A DNA stretch of 64,000 bases from Halomicrobium sp. LC1Hm (GTDB taxonomy: Archaea > Halobacteriota > Halobacteria > Halobacteriales > Haloarculaceae), in NCBI RefSeq assembly GCF_009617995.1, contig NZ_CP044129.1, forward strand, positions 62,001 through 126,000, read 5' to 3'. The notes under the pieces are model-generated. The model made no database searches. It saw only the letters and a list, made by a program, of their open reading frames with translations, and was not told the DNA's origin. Positions 26,880 through 36,198 of this stretch are shown here, piece after piece; the stretch's first letter is position 1; each line of letters begins with the position of its first letter. The position numbers were made by a program, and so were the translations under genes.

Positions 26880-27935
26880 CTACTGCTCGTGATACGGACC
26901 GGCTCGCACCGTAGCTGCGAGATCGCGGACCTGGTCGCGGGTGAAGCCGTCCTCGGCCTCGGCGAACAGCGCCTCGACCTCCTCGCGTTCGAGCTTGACC
27001 GCGTCGGGCTGTTCGACGGCGTCGACGGTCCGTTCGCGGAGTTCGCGGATCGTCCCGAGTGCCAGCAGGTAGGGCAGCGCCGTCGCTTCCAGGAGACCGC
27101 CGTTGTCTCCCTCCGGGACCGTCGAGAGGTACCGCTGGGCACCGTGTGCGTAGTCGGCGGCCTGGTCGACGACGCGGCCGACGACGCCGGCGACCGCGGT
27201 CGAGTGCTCGGGCTCGGCGACGGCCTCGTGGTCGAGTTCTTCCTCGGCGAGCCACTCGCCGGGGAGGTAGACGTTGTTCTCCTCGTCCCAGTCGGCGCGG
27301 ACGTCCTTGGCGATGTTGACCAGCTGGAGCAGGAGTGCGAACGCGCGGGCGTCTTCGGGGTCTGGCGTGGGGTCGTCGGGGTCGGCTCCGGCGGCCTGGA
27401 GGTTCATGAACAGCTGGCCGACGGTGCCGGCGACGTACCAGCAGTACTCTTCGAGTTCGTCCAGCGTCTCCAGACGGAGGCCGCCGCTGTCTTCGTGGCG
27501 GCGCAGGATGTCCGCCATCCCGGTTGCCATCTCGCGGGTGATCGAGCGCATCCCGTCCTGGACCGGGTCGGGAAACGACCGCCAGAGGCGGACGATGCGG
27601 TCGGTCTGGCCGAGGACGGCCCAGTCGTCGCCTCCGTCGGCCGGCGTCTCCGGCTCGACGGCCGCCAGAAAGTCCTCGACGGTCGTCTCGTCGTCTTCGG
27701 CCAGCATCGCGTCGAAGGTCTCTAAGAGCTCGGCGCGGCGCTGCATCGGAATCGTCGGTTCGTCCTCGATCGTGTCCGCGGTCCGGCAGAGGAGATAGCC
27801 GGTACAGACCCACTCGGTCATCGGCTCGTCCAGCAACTCGACACTCAGCGCGAACGTCCGGGAGACCGACTGGACGGCCTCGAACGCCCAGGTCCGATCG
27901 TCAGCCAGCGTCGCCTGCTGCGGCACTCCGGTCAT
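26880..27935 (-). CDS. Squalene/phytoene synthase family prenyltransferase
   Basis: A 351-residue head-to-head prenyl synthase. The two Asp-rich motifs for diphosphate and magnesium are present: DTIED near residue 53 and AKDVRADWDEENNVYLP in the second half. The segment EYCWYVAGTVGQLF resembles squalene synthase more than typical phytoene synthase, so farnesyl diphosphate to squalene is the better guess; haloarchaea need both squalene and bacterioruberin precursors. The start at 27935 is supported by a TATA-like TTTTTTGTAC 27 bases upstream on the minus strand. The frame extends to 28031 without similarity. Confidence 0.85.
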   Translation of the reverse strand: MTGVPQQATLADDRTWAFEAVQSVSRTFALSVELLDEPMTEWVCTGYLLCRTADTIEDEPTIPMQRRAELLETFDAMLAEDDETTVEDFLAAVEPETPADGGDDWAVLGQTDRIVRLWRSFPDPVQDGMRSITREMATGMADILRRHEDSGGLRLETLDELEEYCWYVAGTVGQLFMNLQAAGADPDDPTPDPEDARAFALLLQLVNIAKDVRADWDEENNVYLPGEWLAEEELDHEAVAEPEHSTAVAGVVGRVVDQAADYAHGAQRYLSTVPEGDNGGLLEATALPYLLALGTIRELRERTVDAVEQPDAVKLEREEVEALFAEAEDGFTRDQVRDLAATVRAGPYHEQ

Positions 27936-28135
27936 TGTGAGTATACTCCGGCTCGGTGTACAAAAAAGGCCGCCCAACAGATGGGGCCAGCTCTGCGTTC
28001 GCCGACGGCGTTGTGCTGTCTTATCCATCACGAAAGATGATCTGTATTATCGATCGTCGACTCCCACCTACTCGGTGTCACGCCCTCGCTGGCAGAACAG
28101 TGATGGTGCTACCCTCCCACCATCCGGGCACGAGG

Positions 28136-30895
28136 ATGTCGAACCGCTACAACCACGCCCGCGTCCAGGAGTACTGGCAACACGTCTGGGACCGCGAGGG
28201 CGTGTACGAACTCGACGACGCGGCGATCGACCGCGGCGATGGGACCTACGTGCTGGGGATGTTCCCCTACACGTCGGGCTCGCTGCACATGGGCCACATC
28301 CGCAACTACGCGATCACCGACGCCGTCGCCCGCTACCGGCGGATGAACGGTGCGGACGTGCTCCACCCGATGGGGTGGGACGCCTTCGGGCTCCCGGCGG
28401 AGAACGCCGCCTACGAGCGCGACACCGACCCGGAGTCGTGGACGCGAACGTGCATCGAGCAGATGCGCGACGAACTCGAACGCATGGGGTTTGGCTACGA
28501 CTGGTCTCGCGAGATCACGACCTGCGATCCGGAGTACTACCGGTGGAACCAGTGGCTCTTCACCCGCTTCTACGAGAACGACCTCGTCGAGTACACCGGC
28601 GCAGCGGTCAACTGGTGCCCGGACTGCGAGACCGTCCTGGCCGACGCACAGGTCGACGAGAGCGACGGTCCGGCCGACGTGCGCGACGACACGCCGGGAC
28701 ACGCCGACGGCGAAGGGGTCTGCTGGCGCTGTGGCACCGCGGTCGAGACCCGCGAACTCGACCAGTGGTTCTTCACGATCACCGACTACGCGGACGAACT
28801 CGCGGACGGCCTGGACGACCTCGACGGCTGGCCCGACAGCGTCCGCGAGATCCAGCGCAACTGGATCGGCCGCCGCGAGGGTGCCGAGATCACCTTCGAG
28901 ATCGACGGCCAGCCGATCGACGTGTTCACGACCCGGCCCGACACCGTCTTCGGAGCGACGTATCTGGCGCTCGCGCCGGGCCACGAGGTCGCCCGCGAAC
29001 TCGCCCAGCGCGCGTCCTCGGGAGCGAGCGAGGCGGTCGCCGACTTCCACGACCGGGTCGCGGACGGCCGGGCCGAGGGAACGGCCGGCGTCGACACCGG
29101 GCTCACCGCGACGAATCCGGTCACTGGCGAGGAGATCCCCGTCTACGTCGCCAGCTACGTCCTCTCTGACGTGGGGACGGGCGCGGTGATGGGCGTGCCG
29201 GCCCACAACGAGCGCGACCACGCCTTCGCTGCGGCACACGACCTCCCGGTCGAGCGAGTCGTCGCGCCCAACGACGGCGAGCACGGAGCGCGCAACGGCG
29301 ACGACCTCCCGTACACCGACGAGGGGATGATCGTCGCCGACGGGGCCTACGAGGGGCTGGCGAGTGCGGCCGCCCGCGAGCGATTGCTGGACCACGACGC
29401 CGTGACGGCGGCGACGACCTACCGGCTCCGGGACTGGCTCATCTCTCGGCAGCGCTACTGGGGGACGCCGATCCCGATGGTCCACTGCGAGGAGTGTGGG
29501 GCGGTGCCGGTGCCCGACGAAGACCTCCCCGTCGAACTCCCCGAGTTCGTCCAGACCACGGGGAACCCACTGGCCGCGAGCGACGAGTTCGTCCAGACGA
29601 CCTGTCCCGACTGTGGCGGCCCCGCCCAACGCGAGACCGACACCATGGACACCTTCGTCGACTCCTCCTGGTACTTCCTGCGGTACCTGAACCCAGATCT
29701 CTCGACGGCCCCCTTCGAGAACGAGGTCGCCGACGACTGGCTCCCGGTCGACGTGTACGTCGGCGGCGACGAGCACGCGGTGCTCCACCTGCTGTACATT
29801 CGCTTTTTCACCCGCGCGCTGGCGGATCTGGGCCTGCTCGATCGGCGCGAACCCGTCGACCGGCTGGTCAACCAGGGGACGGTGTTGCACGGCGGCGAGA
29901 AGATGTCCAAGTCGAAGGGCAACGACGTGGCCCCCCACGAGTACGGCGCAGAGACGACGCGGCTGTTCGTTCTCTCGGCGGCACACCCCGGCCAGGACTT
30001 CGAGTGGACGGCGACGGACGTGAGCAACGCCTACGAGTTCCAGCAGGACGTGTACCGGATGGTGCTGTCGTTCACCGACGGTGCCGGCGGTCGGACCGAG
30101 AGCAGACCGCACGACGCCTACCTCGAACGGGAGATCGACCGGACGATCGCCGCCGTCACCGACGAGTACGACCGCTTTCGCTTCCACCGGGTCGTCACCG
30201 AACTCCAGCAGTTCGCCCAGTTGCTGCGACGCTATCGCGAGTACGAGACGCCGTACCGCTTCGCGTACAGCCGGGGGCTGCGCGTGCTGGCGAAACTGCT
30301 CGCGCCGCTCGCTCCCTATCTGGCAGAGGAGCTGTGGTCCGCGCTGGACGGCGAGGGGCTGATCGCCGGTGCCGACTGGCCCACGCCGCTGCACGACAGT
30401 CCCGACTACCGCACCGAGCGCGAACTCGTCCGGACGACGCTCGCGGACGTGCGCGAGATCACCGACGTGGTCGAGATCACCGATCCCGACGAGATCGAGC
30501 TCGTCGTCGCGCCCGACTGGAGCTATCGCGCCTACGAGATCGCGCGCGAGGTGACCCAGGAGCCAGACTCGACCGCTGGCGAGGGTGGTCCCAGCTCTCG
30601 GGACGGCAGTACACCTGCGGGACAGCCGGCAGACGGGGCAGTCGTCGGTCGTATCATGGACGCCGACGCCGTGCCCGGCACCGAGGCGGCGGCCGACTAC
30701 GCGACCGAGCTGGCCGACCGTTCGGGCGGGTTCGAGCCGGTGCTGGCTCCCGAGCGCGAGCTGACGGTGCTGGAACAGGCGTCGTGGCTGTTCGCCGAGG
30801 AGTTCGACGCGGACGTGGTCGTCAGGCGGGCCGACCCCGACGGCGAGCAGGCCCACAGAGCCCGGCCGAACAAGCCCGCGATCCACATCACGTGA
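28136..30895 (+). CDS. leuS: Leucyl-tRNA synthetase, bacterial-like architecture
   Basis: A 919-residue class-I aminoacyl-tRNA synthetase that charges tRNA-Leu. The ATP-site HIGH motif appears as [11 protein letters not shown] near residue 50, and KMSKS as [14 protein letters not shown] near 588. The editing domain is inserted after the first zinc knuckle region (CPDCE...CWRCG) and shows [16 protein letters not shown] and [16 protein letters not shown]. The domain order and sequence look bacterial rather than archaeal/eukaryotic. Near the C-terminus is a low-complexity linker of about 30 residues before the tRNA-binding tail. The start is [15 protein letters not shown] at 28136; the frame continues upstream without similarity. 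Confidence 0.93.
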   Translation: MSNRYNHARVQEYWQHVWDREGVYELDDAAIDRGDGTYVLGMFPYTSGSLHMGHIRNYAITDAVARYRRMNGADVLHPMGWDAFGLPAENAAYERDTDPESWTRTCIEQMRDELERMGFGYDWSREITTCDPEYYRWNQWLFTRFYENDLVEYTGAAVNWCPDCETVLADAQVDESDGPADVRDDTPGHADGEGVCWRCGTAVETRELDQWFFTITDYADELADGLDDLDGWPDSVREIQRNWIGRREGAEITFEIDGQPIDVFTTRPDTVFGATYLALAPGHEVARELAQRASSGASEAVADFHDRVADGRAEGTAGVDTGLTATNPVTGEEIPVYVASYVLSDVGTGAVMGVPAHNERDHAFAAAHDLPVERVVAPNDGEHGARNGDDLPYTDEGMIVADGAYEGLASAAARERLLDHDAVTAATTYRLRDWLISRQRYWGTPIPMVHCEECGAVPVPDEDLPVELPEFVQTTGNPLAASDEFVQTTCPDCGGPAQRETDTMDTFVDSSWYFLRYLNPDLSTAPFENEVADDWLPVDVYVGGDEHAVLHLLYIRFFTRALADLGLLDRREPVDRLVNQGTVLHGGEKMSKSKGNDVAPHEYGAETTRLFVLSAAHPGQDFEWTATDVSNAYEFQQDVYRMVLSFTDGAGGRTESRPHDAYLEREIDRTIAAVTDEYDRFRFHRVVTELQQFAQLLRRYREYETPYRFAYSRGLRVLAKLLAPLAPYLAEELWSALDGEGLIAGADWPTPLHDSPDYRTERELVRTTLADVREITDVVEITDPDEIELVVAPDWSYRAYEIAREVTQEPDSTAGEGGPSSRDGSTPAGQPADGAVVGRIMDADAVPGTEAAADYATELADRSGGFEPVLAPERELTVLEQASWLFAEEFDADVVVRRADPDGEQAHRARPNKPAIHIT

Positions 30896-30961
30896 TCGGT
30901 CAGCAGTGGGTCTCGTTTCTGTTGGTGTATCTATAAGACGCTGGCACTCCTCGGTTCTCGT

Positions 30962-31240
30962 ATGGCCTTCGACAACGTCACGCTGTTCGAGATCAACGTC
31001 GCGGACCCCCTGGGAGACGAGCCGACCGACGCCGGACCCGCGAGCGAGCCGGACGAACCGGCCGCCGACTCGGCGACGGCGGACGCGGGCGGCACTCTGG
31101 CGCTGCGGCTCCTCGGGCTCGTCGCCGCTGTCGCGACGGTCGGGCTGGCGGTCCGCTGGCTCCGCCAGCGCCGGAGCGAGGCCGAGGCCGACTACGAGAC
31201 CGAGGAGATCGAGCCCGGCGTCGAGCGCGTCGCGGTCTGA
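30962..31240 (+). CDS. Small single-pass membrane protein
   Basis: A 92-residue protein with an acidic, Pro/Ala-rich N-terminal half, one hydrophobic segment near residues 46-64 (LALRLLGLVAAVATVGLAV) and a short basic then acidic tail. The basic RWLRQRR after the helix suggests that the C-terminus stays inside. No family is recognised beyond similar small haloarchaeal proteins. It begins 66 bases after leuS. Its TGA stop merges with the left arm of a decayed E1 repeat. Confidence 0.65.
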   Translation: MAFDNVTLFEINVADPLGDEPTDAGPASEPDEPAADSATADAGGTLALRLLGLVAAVATVGLAVRWLRQRRSEAEADYETEEIEPGVERVAV

Positions 31241-31317
31241 CACTGCCGGCCGTTACCTCCCGGAGTGCTTCGCCGCTACGGGCGGCGGAACTGTCGGTCG
31301 ATACACAGCCGACAGCC
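31239..31317 (+). repeat. E1 palindromic repeat, decayed copy g
   Basis: It starts on the stop codon of the small membrane protein with TGACACTGCCGGC and ends with ACACAGCCGACAGC. The centre is CGCCGC ... GCGGCG instead of the usual CGCCACC ... GGTGGCG, so the inner stem is kept with different bases. Outer arms have drifted. Confidence 0.6.
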
Positions 31318-31363
31318 CGAGGACAGCCGCGCCTTTTTCCCCGCTTCTCTCGAAGCGCCTCGC

Positions 31364-31816
31364 ATGCCGACGCTGGCTTCGACCCATCTGACGAACCGTT
31401 ACCGCGTCCAGCCCAACCACGCCAACAACTACGACACCGCCCACGGTGGGATCGTGATGAAGTGGCTCGACGAGATCGGCGCGATGTCGGCGATGCGCTT
31501 TGCCGGCCACCCCTGCGTGACCGCCCGGATGGACGGGCTGAACTTCCGTCGCCCGATCCCCGTCGGTGACACCGCGCTCACGGAGGCGTACGTCTACGAC
31601 TCCGGGCGGACGAGCGTTCGCGTCCGCGTGCGCGCCGAACGGGAGAATCCGACGACCGGCGAGACGGAGGTCACGACCGAAGGCCACTTCGTCTTCGTCG
31701 CGCTCGATGACGGCGAGCCGACCGGCGTCCCCGAACTCACGGTCGAGACCGACGCCGAACGCGAACTGCGGGACGCGGCGCTCGCCGACGCCGAGACCGA
31801 CGGGAACGGTTCCTGA
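31364..31816 (+). CDS. Acyl-CoA thioesterase (HotDog fold)
   Basis: A 150-residue HotDog-domain enzyme of the YciA/ACOT type that should hydrolyse acyl-CoA. The motif NNYDTAHGGIVMKWLDEIGAMSA carries the catalytic Asp region, and FRRPIPVGD with RTSVRVRVRAE completes the core strands. The C-terminal tail is acidic. The ATG at 31364 is preferred although the frame opens at 31265. Its TGA stop is also the first base triplet of E1 copy c. Confidence 0.88.
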   Translation: MPTLASTHLTNRYRVQPNHANNYDTAHGGIVMKWLDEIGAMSAMRFAGHPCVTARMDGLNFRRPIPVGDTALTEAYVYDSGRTSVRVRVRAERENPTTGETEVTTEGHFVFVALDDGEPTGVPELTVETDAERELRDAALADAETDGNGS

Positions 31817-31895
31817 TACTGCCGGCTGTCACTGTTTCGAGATATTCGCGACCACGGGGTCGCAACGTTCGTTACAGACGTACAGCCGGCAGTAT
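31816..31895 (+). repeat. E1 palindromic repeat, copy c (second subtype)
   Basis: Outer arms ATACTGCCGGCTGT / ACAGCCGGCAGTAT are a perfect match. The centre reads GCGACCACGGGGTCGC, the subtype shared with copy e, in contrast to CCACCCCGGGGTGG in copies a, b and d. It lies between convergent genes and begins on the thioesterase stop. Confidence 0.85.
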
Positions 31896-31909
31896 GACCG
31901 GTCCCCGCG

Positions 31910-32341
31910 TTACCGGTTCGCCCGGTGTGCTCGATCGACTGCGTCCAGAAGCGTCGTCCGGTCGGGGTGGAAGGCGAGGTGTGACTCACAGTCGCAGTCG
32001 GAACTCCCGAACTCGCGGACGCGGCTGCCGGCGACGGCGTCGGCGACCGCACACTCGATGTCGACGCCCGCCGAGCGGACGACGTGATCGAGCTGGGTCC
32101 CGGGCGCGCCCAGCAGGTAGTCGACGTGCCAGTGACGCACGTCGTGTTCACCCGCCGCGACGCGTTCGTGACGATCGACGCGGCTGAAGCCGCCGCTGCC
32201 CAGCGCGCTCCCGGTGTAGGCGTACCACCCCGACGGGAACGACAGCGACCCGAGCGCGCCCACTTCGAGGGGGCCGCCCTCGGTCCGCTCGATCAGGAGA
32301 GTGTAGGTGCCGCCCGCGTCGGTCTCTTGCCCGCCGGTCAC
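31910..32341 (-). CDS. DUF123 / GIY-YIG-like protein
   Basis: A 143-residue DUF123 protein. The family pattern is clear: GTYTLLIERTEG, FPSGWYAYTGSALG, RVDRHERV, RHWHVDYLLG and the ending FGSSDCDCESHLAFHP. DUF123 is related to GIY-YIG nucleases and in some proteins is fused to endonuclease III, so a DNA-related role is possible but unproven. The GTG start at 32341 overlaps the stop of the upstream gene by 4 bases (GTGA), so the two are translated together. Confidence 0.85.
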   Translation of the reverse strand: MTGGQETDAGGTYTLLIERTEGGPLEVGALGSLSFPSGWYAYTGSALGSGGFSRVDRHERVAAGEHDVRHWHVDYLLGAPGTQLDHVVRSAGVDIECAVADAVAGSRVREFGSSDCDCESHLAFHPDRTTLLDAVDRAHRANR

Positions 32342-32631
32342 GCGCCGATCGCTGGGTCCGCCGCGAAGCTGTCGAACCCTTCGAGCCGGTACTCTCGGGA
32401 GTCGGTGCAGTCGTCGTTCTCCGCCGCGAGGTGGCCCACCAGCCAGTCGTAGGCGTGGACGAACGCCTCGTCGGGCGCGTCGGCGAACTGCTGCTCGACG
32501 GCGTCGGCGGTCAGTTCCTCGTCGTAGTCCTCGCGGAAGGCCGCGAGCTTCTCGGCGGCGGTCGCCGCGGTCGCTTCGTCTGCCCCTGCCGCTTCGAACA
32601 CTGCCTGCACGTCGTCGGCGAACTCGCTCAT
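32338..32631 (-). CDS. Small acidic helical protein coupled to DUF123
   Basis: A 97-residue acidic protein (MSEFADDVQAVFEAAGADE...) that appears fully helical, with an FREDYDEELTADAVEQQF stretch and a short variable tail. I do not recognise a named family. The stop overlaps the GTG start of the DUF123 gene, so the pair forms a tight two-gene unit. The frame is open far upstream but antisense to the methyltransferase gene, so the ATG at 32631 is chosen. Confidence 0.65.
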   Translation of the reverse strand: MSEFADDVQAVFEAAGADEATAATAAEKLAAFREDYDEELTADAVEQQFADAPDEAFVHAYDWLVGHLAAENDDCTDSREYRLEGFDSFAADPAIGA

Positions 32632-32718
32632 GTCCGAACGGTGGCCGTCCGGCCCCGTATGCGTTCTGCTTCTGGCCCGCACCGACACCTTTTGTACGGG
32701 GCCGATCGAATCGGATCC

Positions 32719-33507
32719 ATGACAGACAACGAGTGGGACGGGGCGCGATACGACGACGCGGCCGACTTCGTGACCGACTACGGCGACAGCGTCGTCGACC
32801 TGCTCGACCCGCGACCCGGCGAGCGCATCCTCGATCTGGGCTGTGGGACCGGCCACCTCACGGCGACCGTCGCCGACGCGGTCGGCAGCGAGGGCGACAC
32901 ACTGGGGATCGACGCGTCGAGCGAGATGATCGCGGAGGCACGCGCGGCCCACCCCGACCTGCGGTTCGACTGCGTCGACGCGACGGCTTTCCAGGCAGAC
33001 GGGGCGTTCGACGCAGTGTTCTCCAACGCGGCGCTGCACTGGATCGACGACCAGGACGCCGTCGCCGAACGCGTCGCCGCGGCGCTCGCTCCCGGCGGCC
33101 GTTTCGTCGCGGAGATGGGCGCGAGGGGCAACGTCGCGTCGATCGTCGGAGCGGTCCGGGCGGAACTCCGCGATCGGGGGTACGACGCCGCCGATCCCTG
33201 GTACTTCCCGACGATCGGCGAGCACGCGACGCTGCTGGAACGGCACGGCTTCGCGGTGCGGTCGGCGACGGTGTTCGACCGGCCGACCGACCTCGACGGC
33301 CCGGACGGTCTGCGGGAGTGGCTGGCCGTGTTCGGCGATTCGCTGTTCGCACCGCTCTCGGACGACGAGCGAGCCGCCGTCGTCGCGGCCGTCGAGGATC
33401 GGCTCCGTCCCGAGCGGTACGACCCCGACAGCGAGACCTGGACCGCGGACTACCGGCGGCTCCGGTTCGTCGCGGTGCGAGACGAGTCCGCCTCTCGCCA
33501 GACCTAA
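32719..33507 (+). CDS. Class I SAM-dependent methyltransferase
   Basis: A 262-residue enzyme with the Rossmann SAM-binding motif ILDLGCGTGHL near residue 38, the acidic motif LGIDASSEMIAEA and a post-motif FDAVFSNAALHWIDD. The layout resembles trans-aconitate methyltransferase or malonyl-CoA methyltransferase-like small-molecule enzymes. The substrate is unknown. The ATG at 32719 is chosen within a longer open frame. The DUF2237 gene follows 24 bases downstream on the same strand. Confidence 0.85.
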   Translation: MTDNEWDGARYDDAADFVTDYGDSVVDLLDPRPGERILDLGCGTGHLTATVADAVGSEGDTLGIDASSEMIAEARAAHPDLRFDCVDATAFQADGAFDAVFSNAALHWIDDQDAVAERVAAALAPGGRFVAEMGARGNVASIVGAVRAELRDRGYDAADPWYFPTIGEHATLLERHGFAVRSATVFDRPTDLDGPDGLREWLAVFGDSLFAPLSDDERAAVVAAVEDRLRPERYDPDSETWTADYRRLRFVAVRDESASRQT

Positions 33508-33531
33508 CCCGTCGCTCGCCCATCTGTCGGT

Positions 33532-33921
33532 ATGAGCGAGACGAACGTGCTGGGCGAGCCACTCGAACCGTGCAGCACCAACCCGGAGACTGGCTTCGAG
33601 CGAGACGGCTGCTGTGGCGAGCACCCACAGGACCGCGGCCGCCACGAACTGTGTGCGGTGATGACCGACGAGTTCCTCCAGTTCAGCAAACGGCAGGGCA
33701 ACGACCTGGTGACGCCGCGCCCGCAACTGAACTTCCCCGGGCTGGAGCCGGGCGACCGCTGGTGTCTCTGTCTGGGCCGGTGGGTCGAGGCCCTCCAGGC
33801 GACGCGCCGCGAGCAACTGCCCGAGACGACGGTGCCGCCGGTGGTGCTTGACGCGACCAACGAGGCCGTCCTGGACACGGTCGGCCTGGAGACGCTGGAA
33901 GCCCACGCGTACGATCGGTGA
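33532..33921 (+). CDS. DUF2237 family protein
   Basis: A 129-residue protein with the DUF2237 pattern: NVLGEPLEPCSTNPETGFERDGCC near the N-terminus, HELCAVMTDEFLQFSKRQGNDL and PGDRWCLCLGRWVEAL. Several cysteines (C14, the CC pair, and CLC) are conserved in the family and could bind metal, though this is not established. Function is unknown. It follows the methyltransferase gene closely and may share its transcript. Confidence 0.9.
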   Translation: MSETNVLGEPLEPCSTNPETGFERDGCCGEHPQDRGRHELCAVMTDEFLQFSKRQGNDLVTPRPQLNFPGLEPGDRWCLCLGRWVEALQATRREQLPETTVPPVVLDATNEAVLDTVGLETLEAHAYDR

Positions 33922-34002
33922 GCGCTGTGGTGGCCCCGTCGCACCGCCCTCCGACTGTGACACAGAGTCCTATCGGCGAGAAAAGAGTCGCAGGCGGCAG
34001 CC

Positions 34003-34623
34003 TCAGTCGCCACTCGCGGCCATCTCGTCGTCGACGAGACTCTCGCCCTCGACCAGGAGCCGTTCGAGGAGGTACTCTTCGATGCCCGCGAGTGCGACCT
34101 CGGTCGGCGCGTCCTCGCCGAGGATCACGTCGTGGGACTGGGCTCCCTCGATGGCCGACCGGAACACCGCGGCGAACCGCTCGGGGTCCACGTCGTCGCG
34201 GAACTGGCCCTGCTCGATGCCCTCCCGGACGATGTCGGCGATCAGATCGCGGATGTGTCGGTCGTTGTGGACCTGCTGGGCACGCAGCGCCTCGTCGTAG
34301 GGGGCCTGTGCGCGCAGTCCCAGCAGCGCCATGTGTACGTCGTCGGGCCCCTCGCTGTCGTCTCCCTCGACGACGATCTCGGTCATCCGCAACAGCTGTT
34401 CCATCGGATCGGCCTCGCTGTCCTCGTCGAACTCCCGCAGGAAGTTCTCCAGCAGGTGCTCCATGAACGAGACGATCAGGTCCTCCTTCGAGTCGTAGTG
34501 GTAGTGCAGCAGTGACTTGCTCTTCTCGAACTCGTCGGCGATCGACTGCATCGTCAGATCCGCATAGCCGTGCTTGCAGAGAGCCGCAAACGTGGCCTCC
34601 ATGATGTCGTCGTCGGTGGTCAT
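34003..34623 (-). CDS. TetR/AcrR-family transcription regulator
   Basis: A 206-residue repressor. The N-terminal helix-turn-helix is typical (YADLTMQSIADEFEKSKSLL, then HYHYDSKEDLI), and the remainder is an all-helical ligand-binding and dimerisation domain. A palindrome, CTGACT-4-AGTCAG, begins 7 bases upstream of the ATG and is probably its own operator, so it likely represses itself. Hjc is divergently transcribed from the other side. The ligand and other targets are unknown. Confidence 0.9.
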   Translation of the reverse strand: MTTDDDIMEATFAALCKHGYADLTMQSIADEFEKSKSLLHYHYDSKEDLIVSFMEHLLENFLREFDEDSEADPMEQLLRMTEIVVEGDDSEGPDDVHMALLGLRAQAPYDEALRAQQVHNDRHIRDLIADIVREGIEQGQFRDDVDPERFAAVFRSAIEGAQSHDVILGEDAPTEVALAGIEEYLLERLLVEGESLVDDEMAASGD

Positions 34624-34629
34624 TGTTGA

Positions 34630-34645
34630 CTGACTATCCAGTCAG
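34630..34645. promoter_or_regulatory. Probable TetR operator palindrome
   Basis: CTGACT and AGTCAG flank ATCC, forming a perfect inverted repeat directly before the regulator ATG at 34623. TGACTGACTA-type sites are usual in front of haloarchaeal TetR genes, so autoregulation is likely. Confidence 0.6.
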
Positions 34646-34707
34646 GGGGCAAGAAACTGTCGCTCCCAAATTCGCGTGAAATTAACCGCTGCTCTGTCGG
34701 CGTGCGC

Positions 34708-34714
34708 TTAAATA
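34708..34714 (+). promoter_or_regulatory. TATA box of the Hjc gene
   Basis: TTAAATA is centred 27 bases before the ATG at 34738, the ideal position for a leaderless haloarchaeal transcript. It confirms 34738 over the open frame beginning at 34702. Confidence 0.65.
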
Positions 34715-34737
34715 CGTCGAGACCGACCGACCGAGTA

Positions 34738-35256
34738 ATGGTAGGCTCGAACGCCAAAGGGGACCGCCGCGAGCGCGAACTCGTCAACGCCTTGGACGAG
34801 GCTGGGTTCGCGGTGATGCGCGCGCCGGCCAGTGGCTCGGCGACCGAACGGGAACTGCCGGACGTGCTGGCCGGCGACGGCGAGCAGTTCTACGCCGTCG
34901 AGGCGAAGTCGAGCGCGGGTGACCCGATCTACCTCGACGGCGAGGAGGTCGAGGCGCTGCTCTTTTTCGCCCGGAACTTCGGCGCGAAGCCCCGGATCGG
35001 CGTGCGATTCGACCGCGAGGACTGGTTTTTCTTCCACCCCGGCGACCTCTACGTCACCGACGGCGGGAACTACCGCGTCAAGAAGGAGACGGCGCTGGCC
35101 GAGGGCACCGACTTCGACGAGTTCGTGGGCCACAGCGAGAAGGTCACGCTGGCCGAGATCGGCGACGACGACGGCCCGGATCAGGCGACGCTGGACGTTC
35201 TGGCGGCACTCGACCGGGGCGATCTGAGCGTCGAAGACGCGGCGGAGATGCTTTAA
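34738..35256 (+). CDS. hjc: Holliday junction resolvase Hjc
   Basis: A 172-residue archaeal resolvase that cuts four-way DNA junctions as a dimer. The nuclease core is intact: [17 protein letters not shown] with the first catalytic Glu, ELPDVLAG with the Asp, and [16 protein letters not shown] with the ExK pair. The conserved [16 protein letters not shown] strand follows. A C-terminal extension of about 50 residues (ending SVEDAAEML) is helical and goes beyond the minimal fold. The gene end overlaps that of the convergent deacetylase by 4 bases. Confidence 0.92.
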   Translation: MVGSNAKGDRRERELVNALDEAGFAVMRAPASGSATERELPDVLAGDGEQFYAVEAKSSAGDPIYLDGEEVEALLFFARNFGAKPRIGVRFDREDWFFFHPGDLYVTDGGNYRVKKETALAEGTDFDEFVGHSEKVTLAEIGDDDGPDQATLDVLAALDRGDLSVEDAAEML

Positions 35257-36110
35257 CTGGAGAACGTCGTCAGCTCGATCCCGCGTTCGCGTGCGGCCTC
35301 GATGACGAACGCGACCCGCTCGGGCGGGACCGTCTCCCAGGCGGTGTGGCCCGCCAGGATGCCCAGCCCGCCCTGGGTCGCGACGCTGTCGAGGTACGTC
35401 TCGATCTCGGCCCGCCGGAGGTGACTCCGTTCGAGGTAGCACCGCTGGTAGCTCGTCGGCGGGGTGCCCGGCCGGTTCGGCAGTGACCGCACGGCGGCGT
35501 TGGGGAGCACGTCGTACGTCTCGGCGGCCAGCGCCCACGCTCGCGGGTCGGCCGCGTCGTAGGGGAACACGAAGCCGTCGGGATCGTACCCCAGCCGGTC
35601 GAACGCCGAGCGAACGCCGACGATCTCGTCTCTGAGCGTCGCTTCGGTCGGGCGCACCACCGCCTCGTCCCCGTCGAACGCGGCGTCGATCTCGCCCTCG
35701 ACGCCGAGGGTGACCGCCGCCTCGCCGACAGCGAGTGACTCTCCCAGCGTCACCGTCGTCGTCCGGTTGCCGTCGGTCAGCTCGTAGCGATCGCCCGCGA
35801 GAACGCCGTGTTCCTCGCCGGGGAACACGTGCCCGGCGGCGACGGTGAGCCGTTCGTCGCCGCTGGTCACGTCGGCCGCGAGGTGGTGGGCCTGGAGGTA
35901 GCGGTGACGGCTCCCGTGCGAGCAGATCTCACAGCCGGCCTCGGCCAGCGCAGCGAGCTGATCGCCGGTGAGGTGGTCGTCGTCGCCCAGCCACTCGGGC
36001 ACGACCGCCACCGCCGCGGGCGCGTCGTGAGCGCGCAACACGGGCAAGAGCTGTTCGTAGTCCGTCGCGTAGCCGTCGTCGAAGACGAGAACGAGCTGGC
36101 CGTCGGGCAT
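35253..36110 (-). CDS. Polysaccharide deacetylase family protein
   Basis: A 285-residue NodB-like protein. The start [19 protein letters not shown] carries the DD motif, and [13 protein letters not shown] provides the SHGxRH metal-binding motif. Between them and the C-terminal strand set ([22 protein letters not shown]) is an inserted beta-rich region of about 90 residues. No signal peptide is visible, so it is probably cytoplasmic or acts on a lipid-linked sugar. The natural substrate is unknown. It is convergent with hjc with overlapping stop codons. Confidence 0.85.
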   Translation of the reverse strand: MPDGQLVLVFDDGYATDYEQLLPVLRAHDAPAAVAVVPEWLGDDDHLTGDQLAALAEAGCEICSHGSRHRYLQAHHLAADVTSGDERLTVAAGHVFPGEEHGVLAGDRYELTDGNRTTTVTLGESLAVGEAAVTLGVEGEIDAAFDGDEAVVRPTEATLRDEIVGVRSAFDRLGYDPDGFVFPYDAADPRAWALAAETYDVLPNAAVRSLPNRPGTPPTSYQRCYLERSHLRRAEIETYLDSVATQGGLGILAGHTAWETVPPERVAFVIEAARERGIELTTFSS

Positions 36111-36198
36111 GCCCTTTCGTTTCGAACTGCCGGGGATAAGTGTTGCTCGCGAGCGGGAGGTCGTGTTTAGGTAAGAGACTCAAACTGGAGAGGAAGCA
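36111..36198. other. Upstream region of the deacetylase and left flank of E2 copy D
   Basis: Here lies the probable deacetylase promoter: on the minus strand AACACTTATCCCC is about 25-30 bases before its ATG at 36110. The remaining bases up to the repeat show no gene. Confidence 0.4.

Noticed and set aside
28109-31243. A 1044-codon open frame antisense to leuS, and similar very long antisense frames (1117-2526, 37483-40791)
   Set aside because: High GC makes stop codons rare on the opposite strand. The translations are Arg/Val/Asp-rich without motifs, while the sense frames have complete enzyme signatures.
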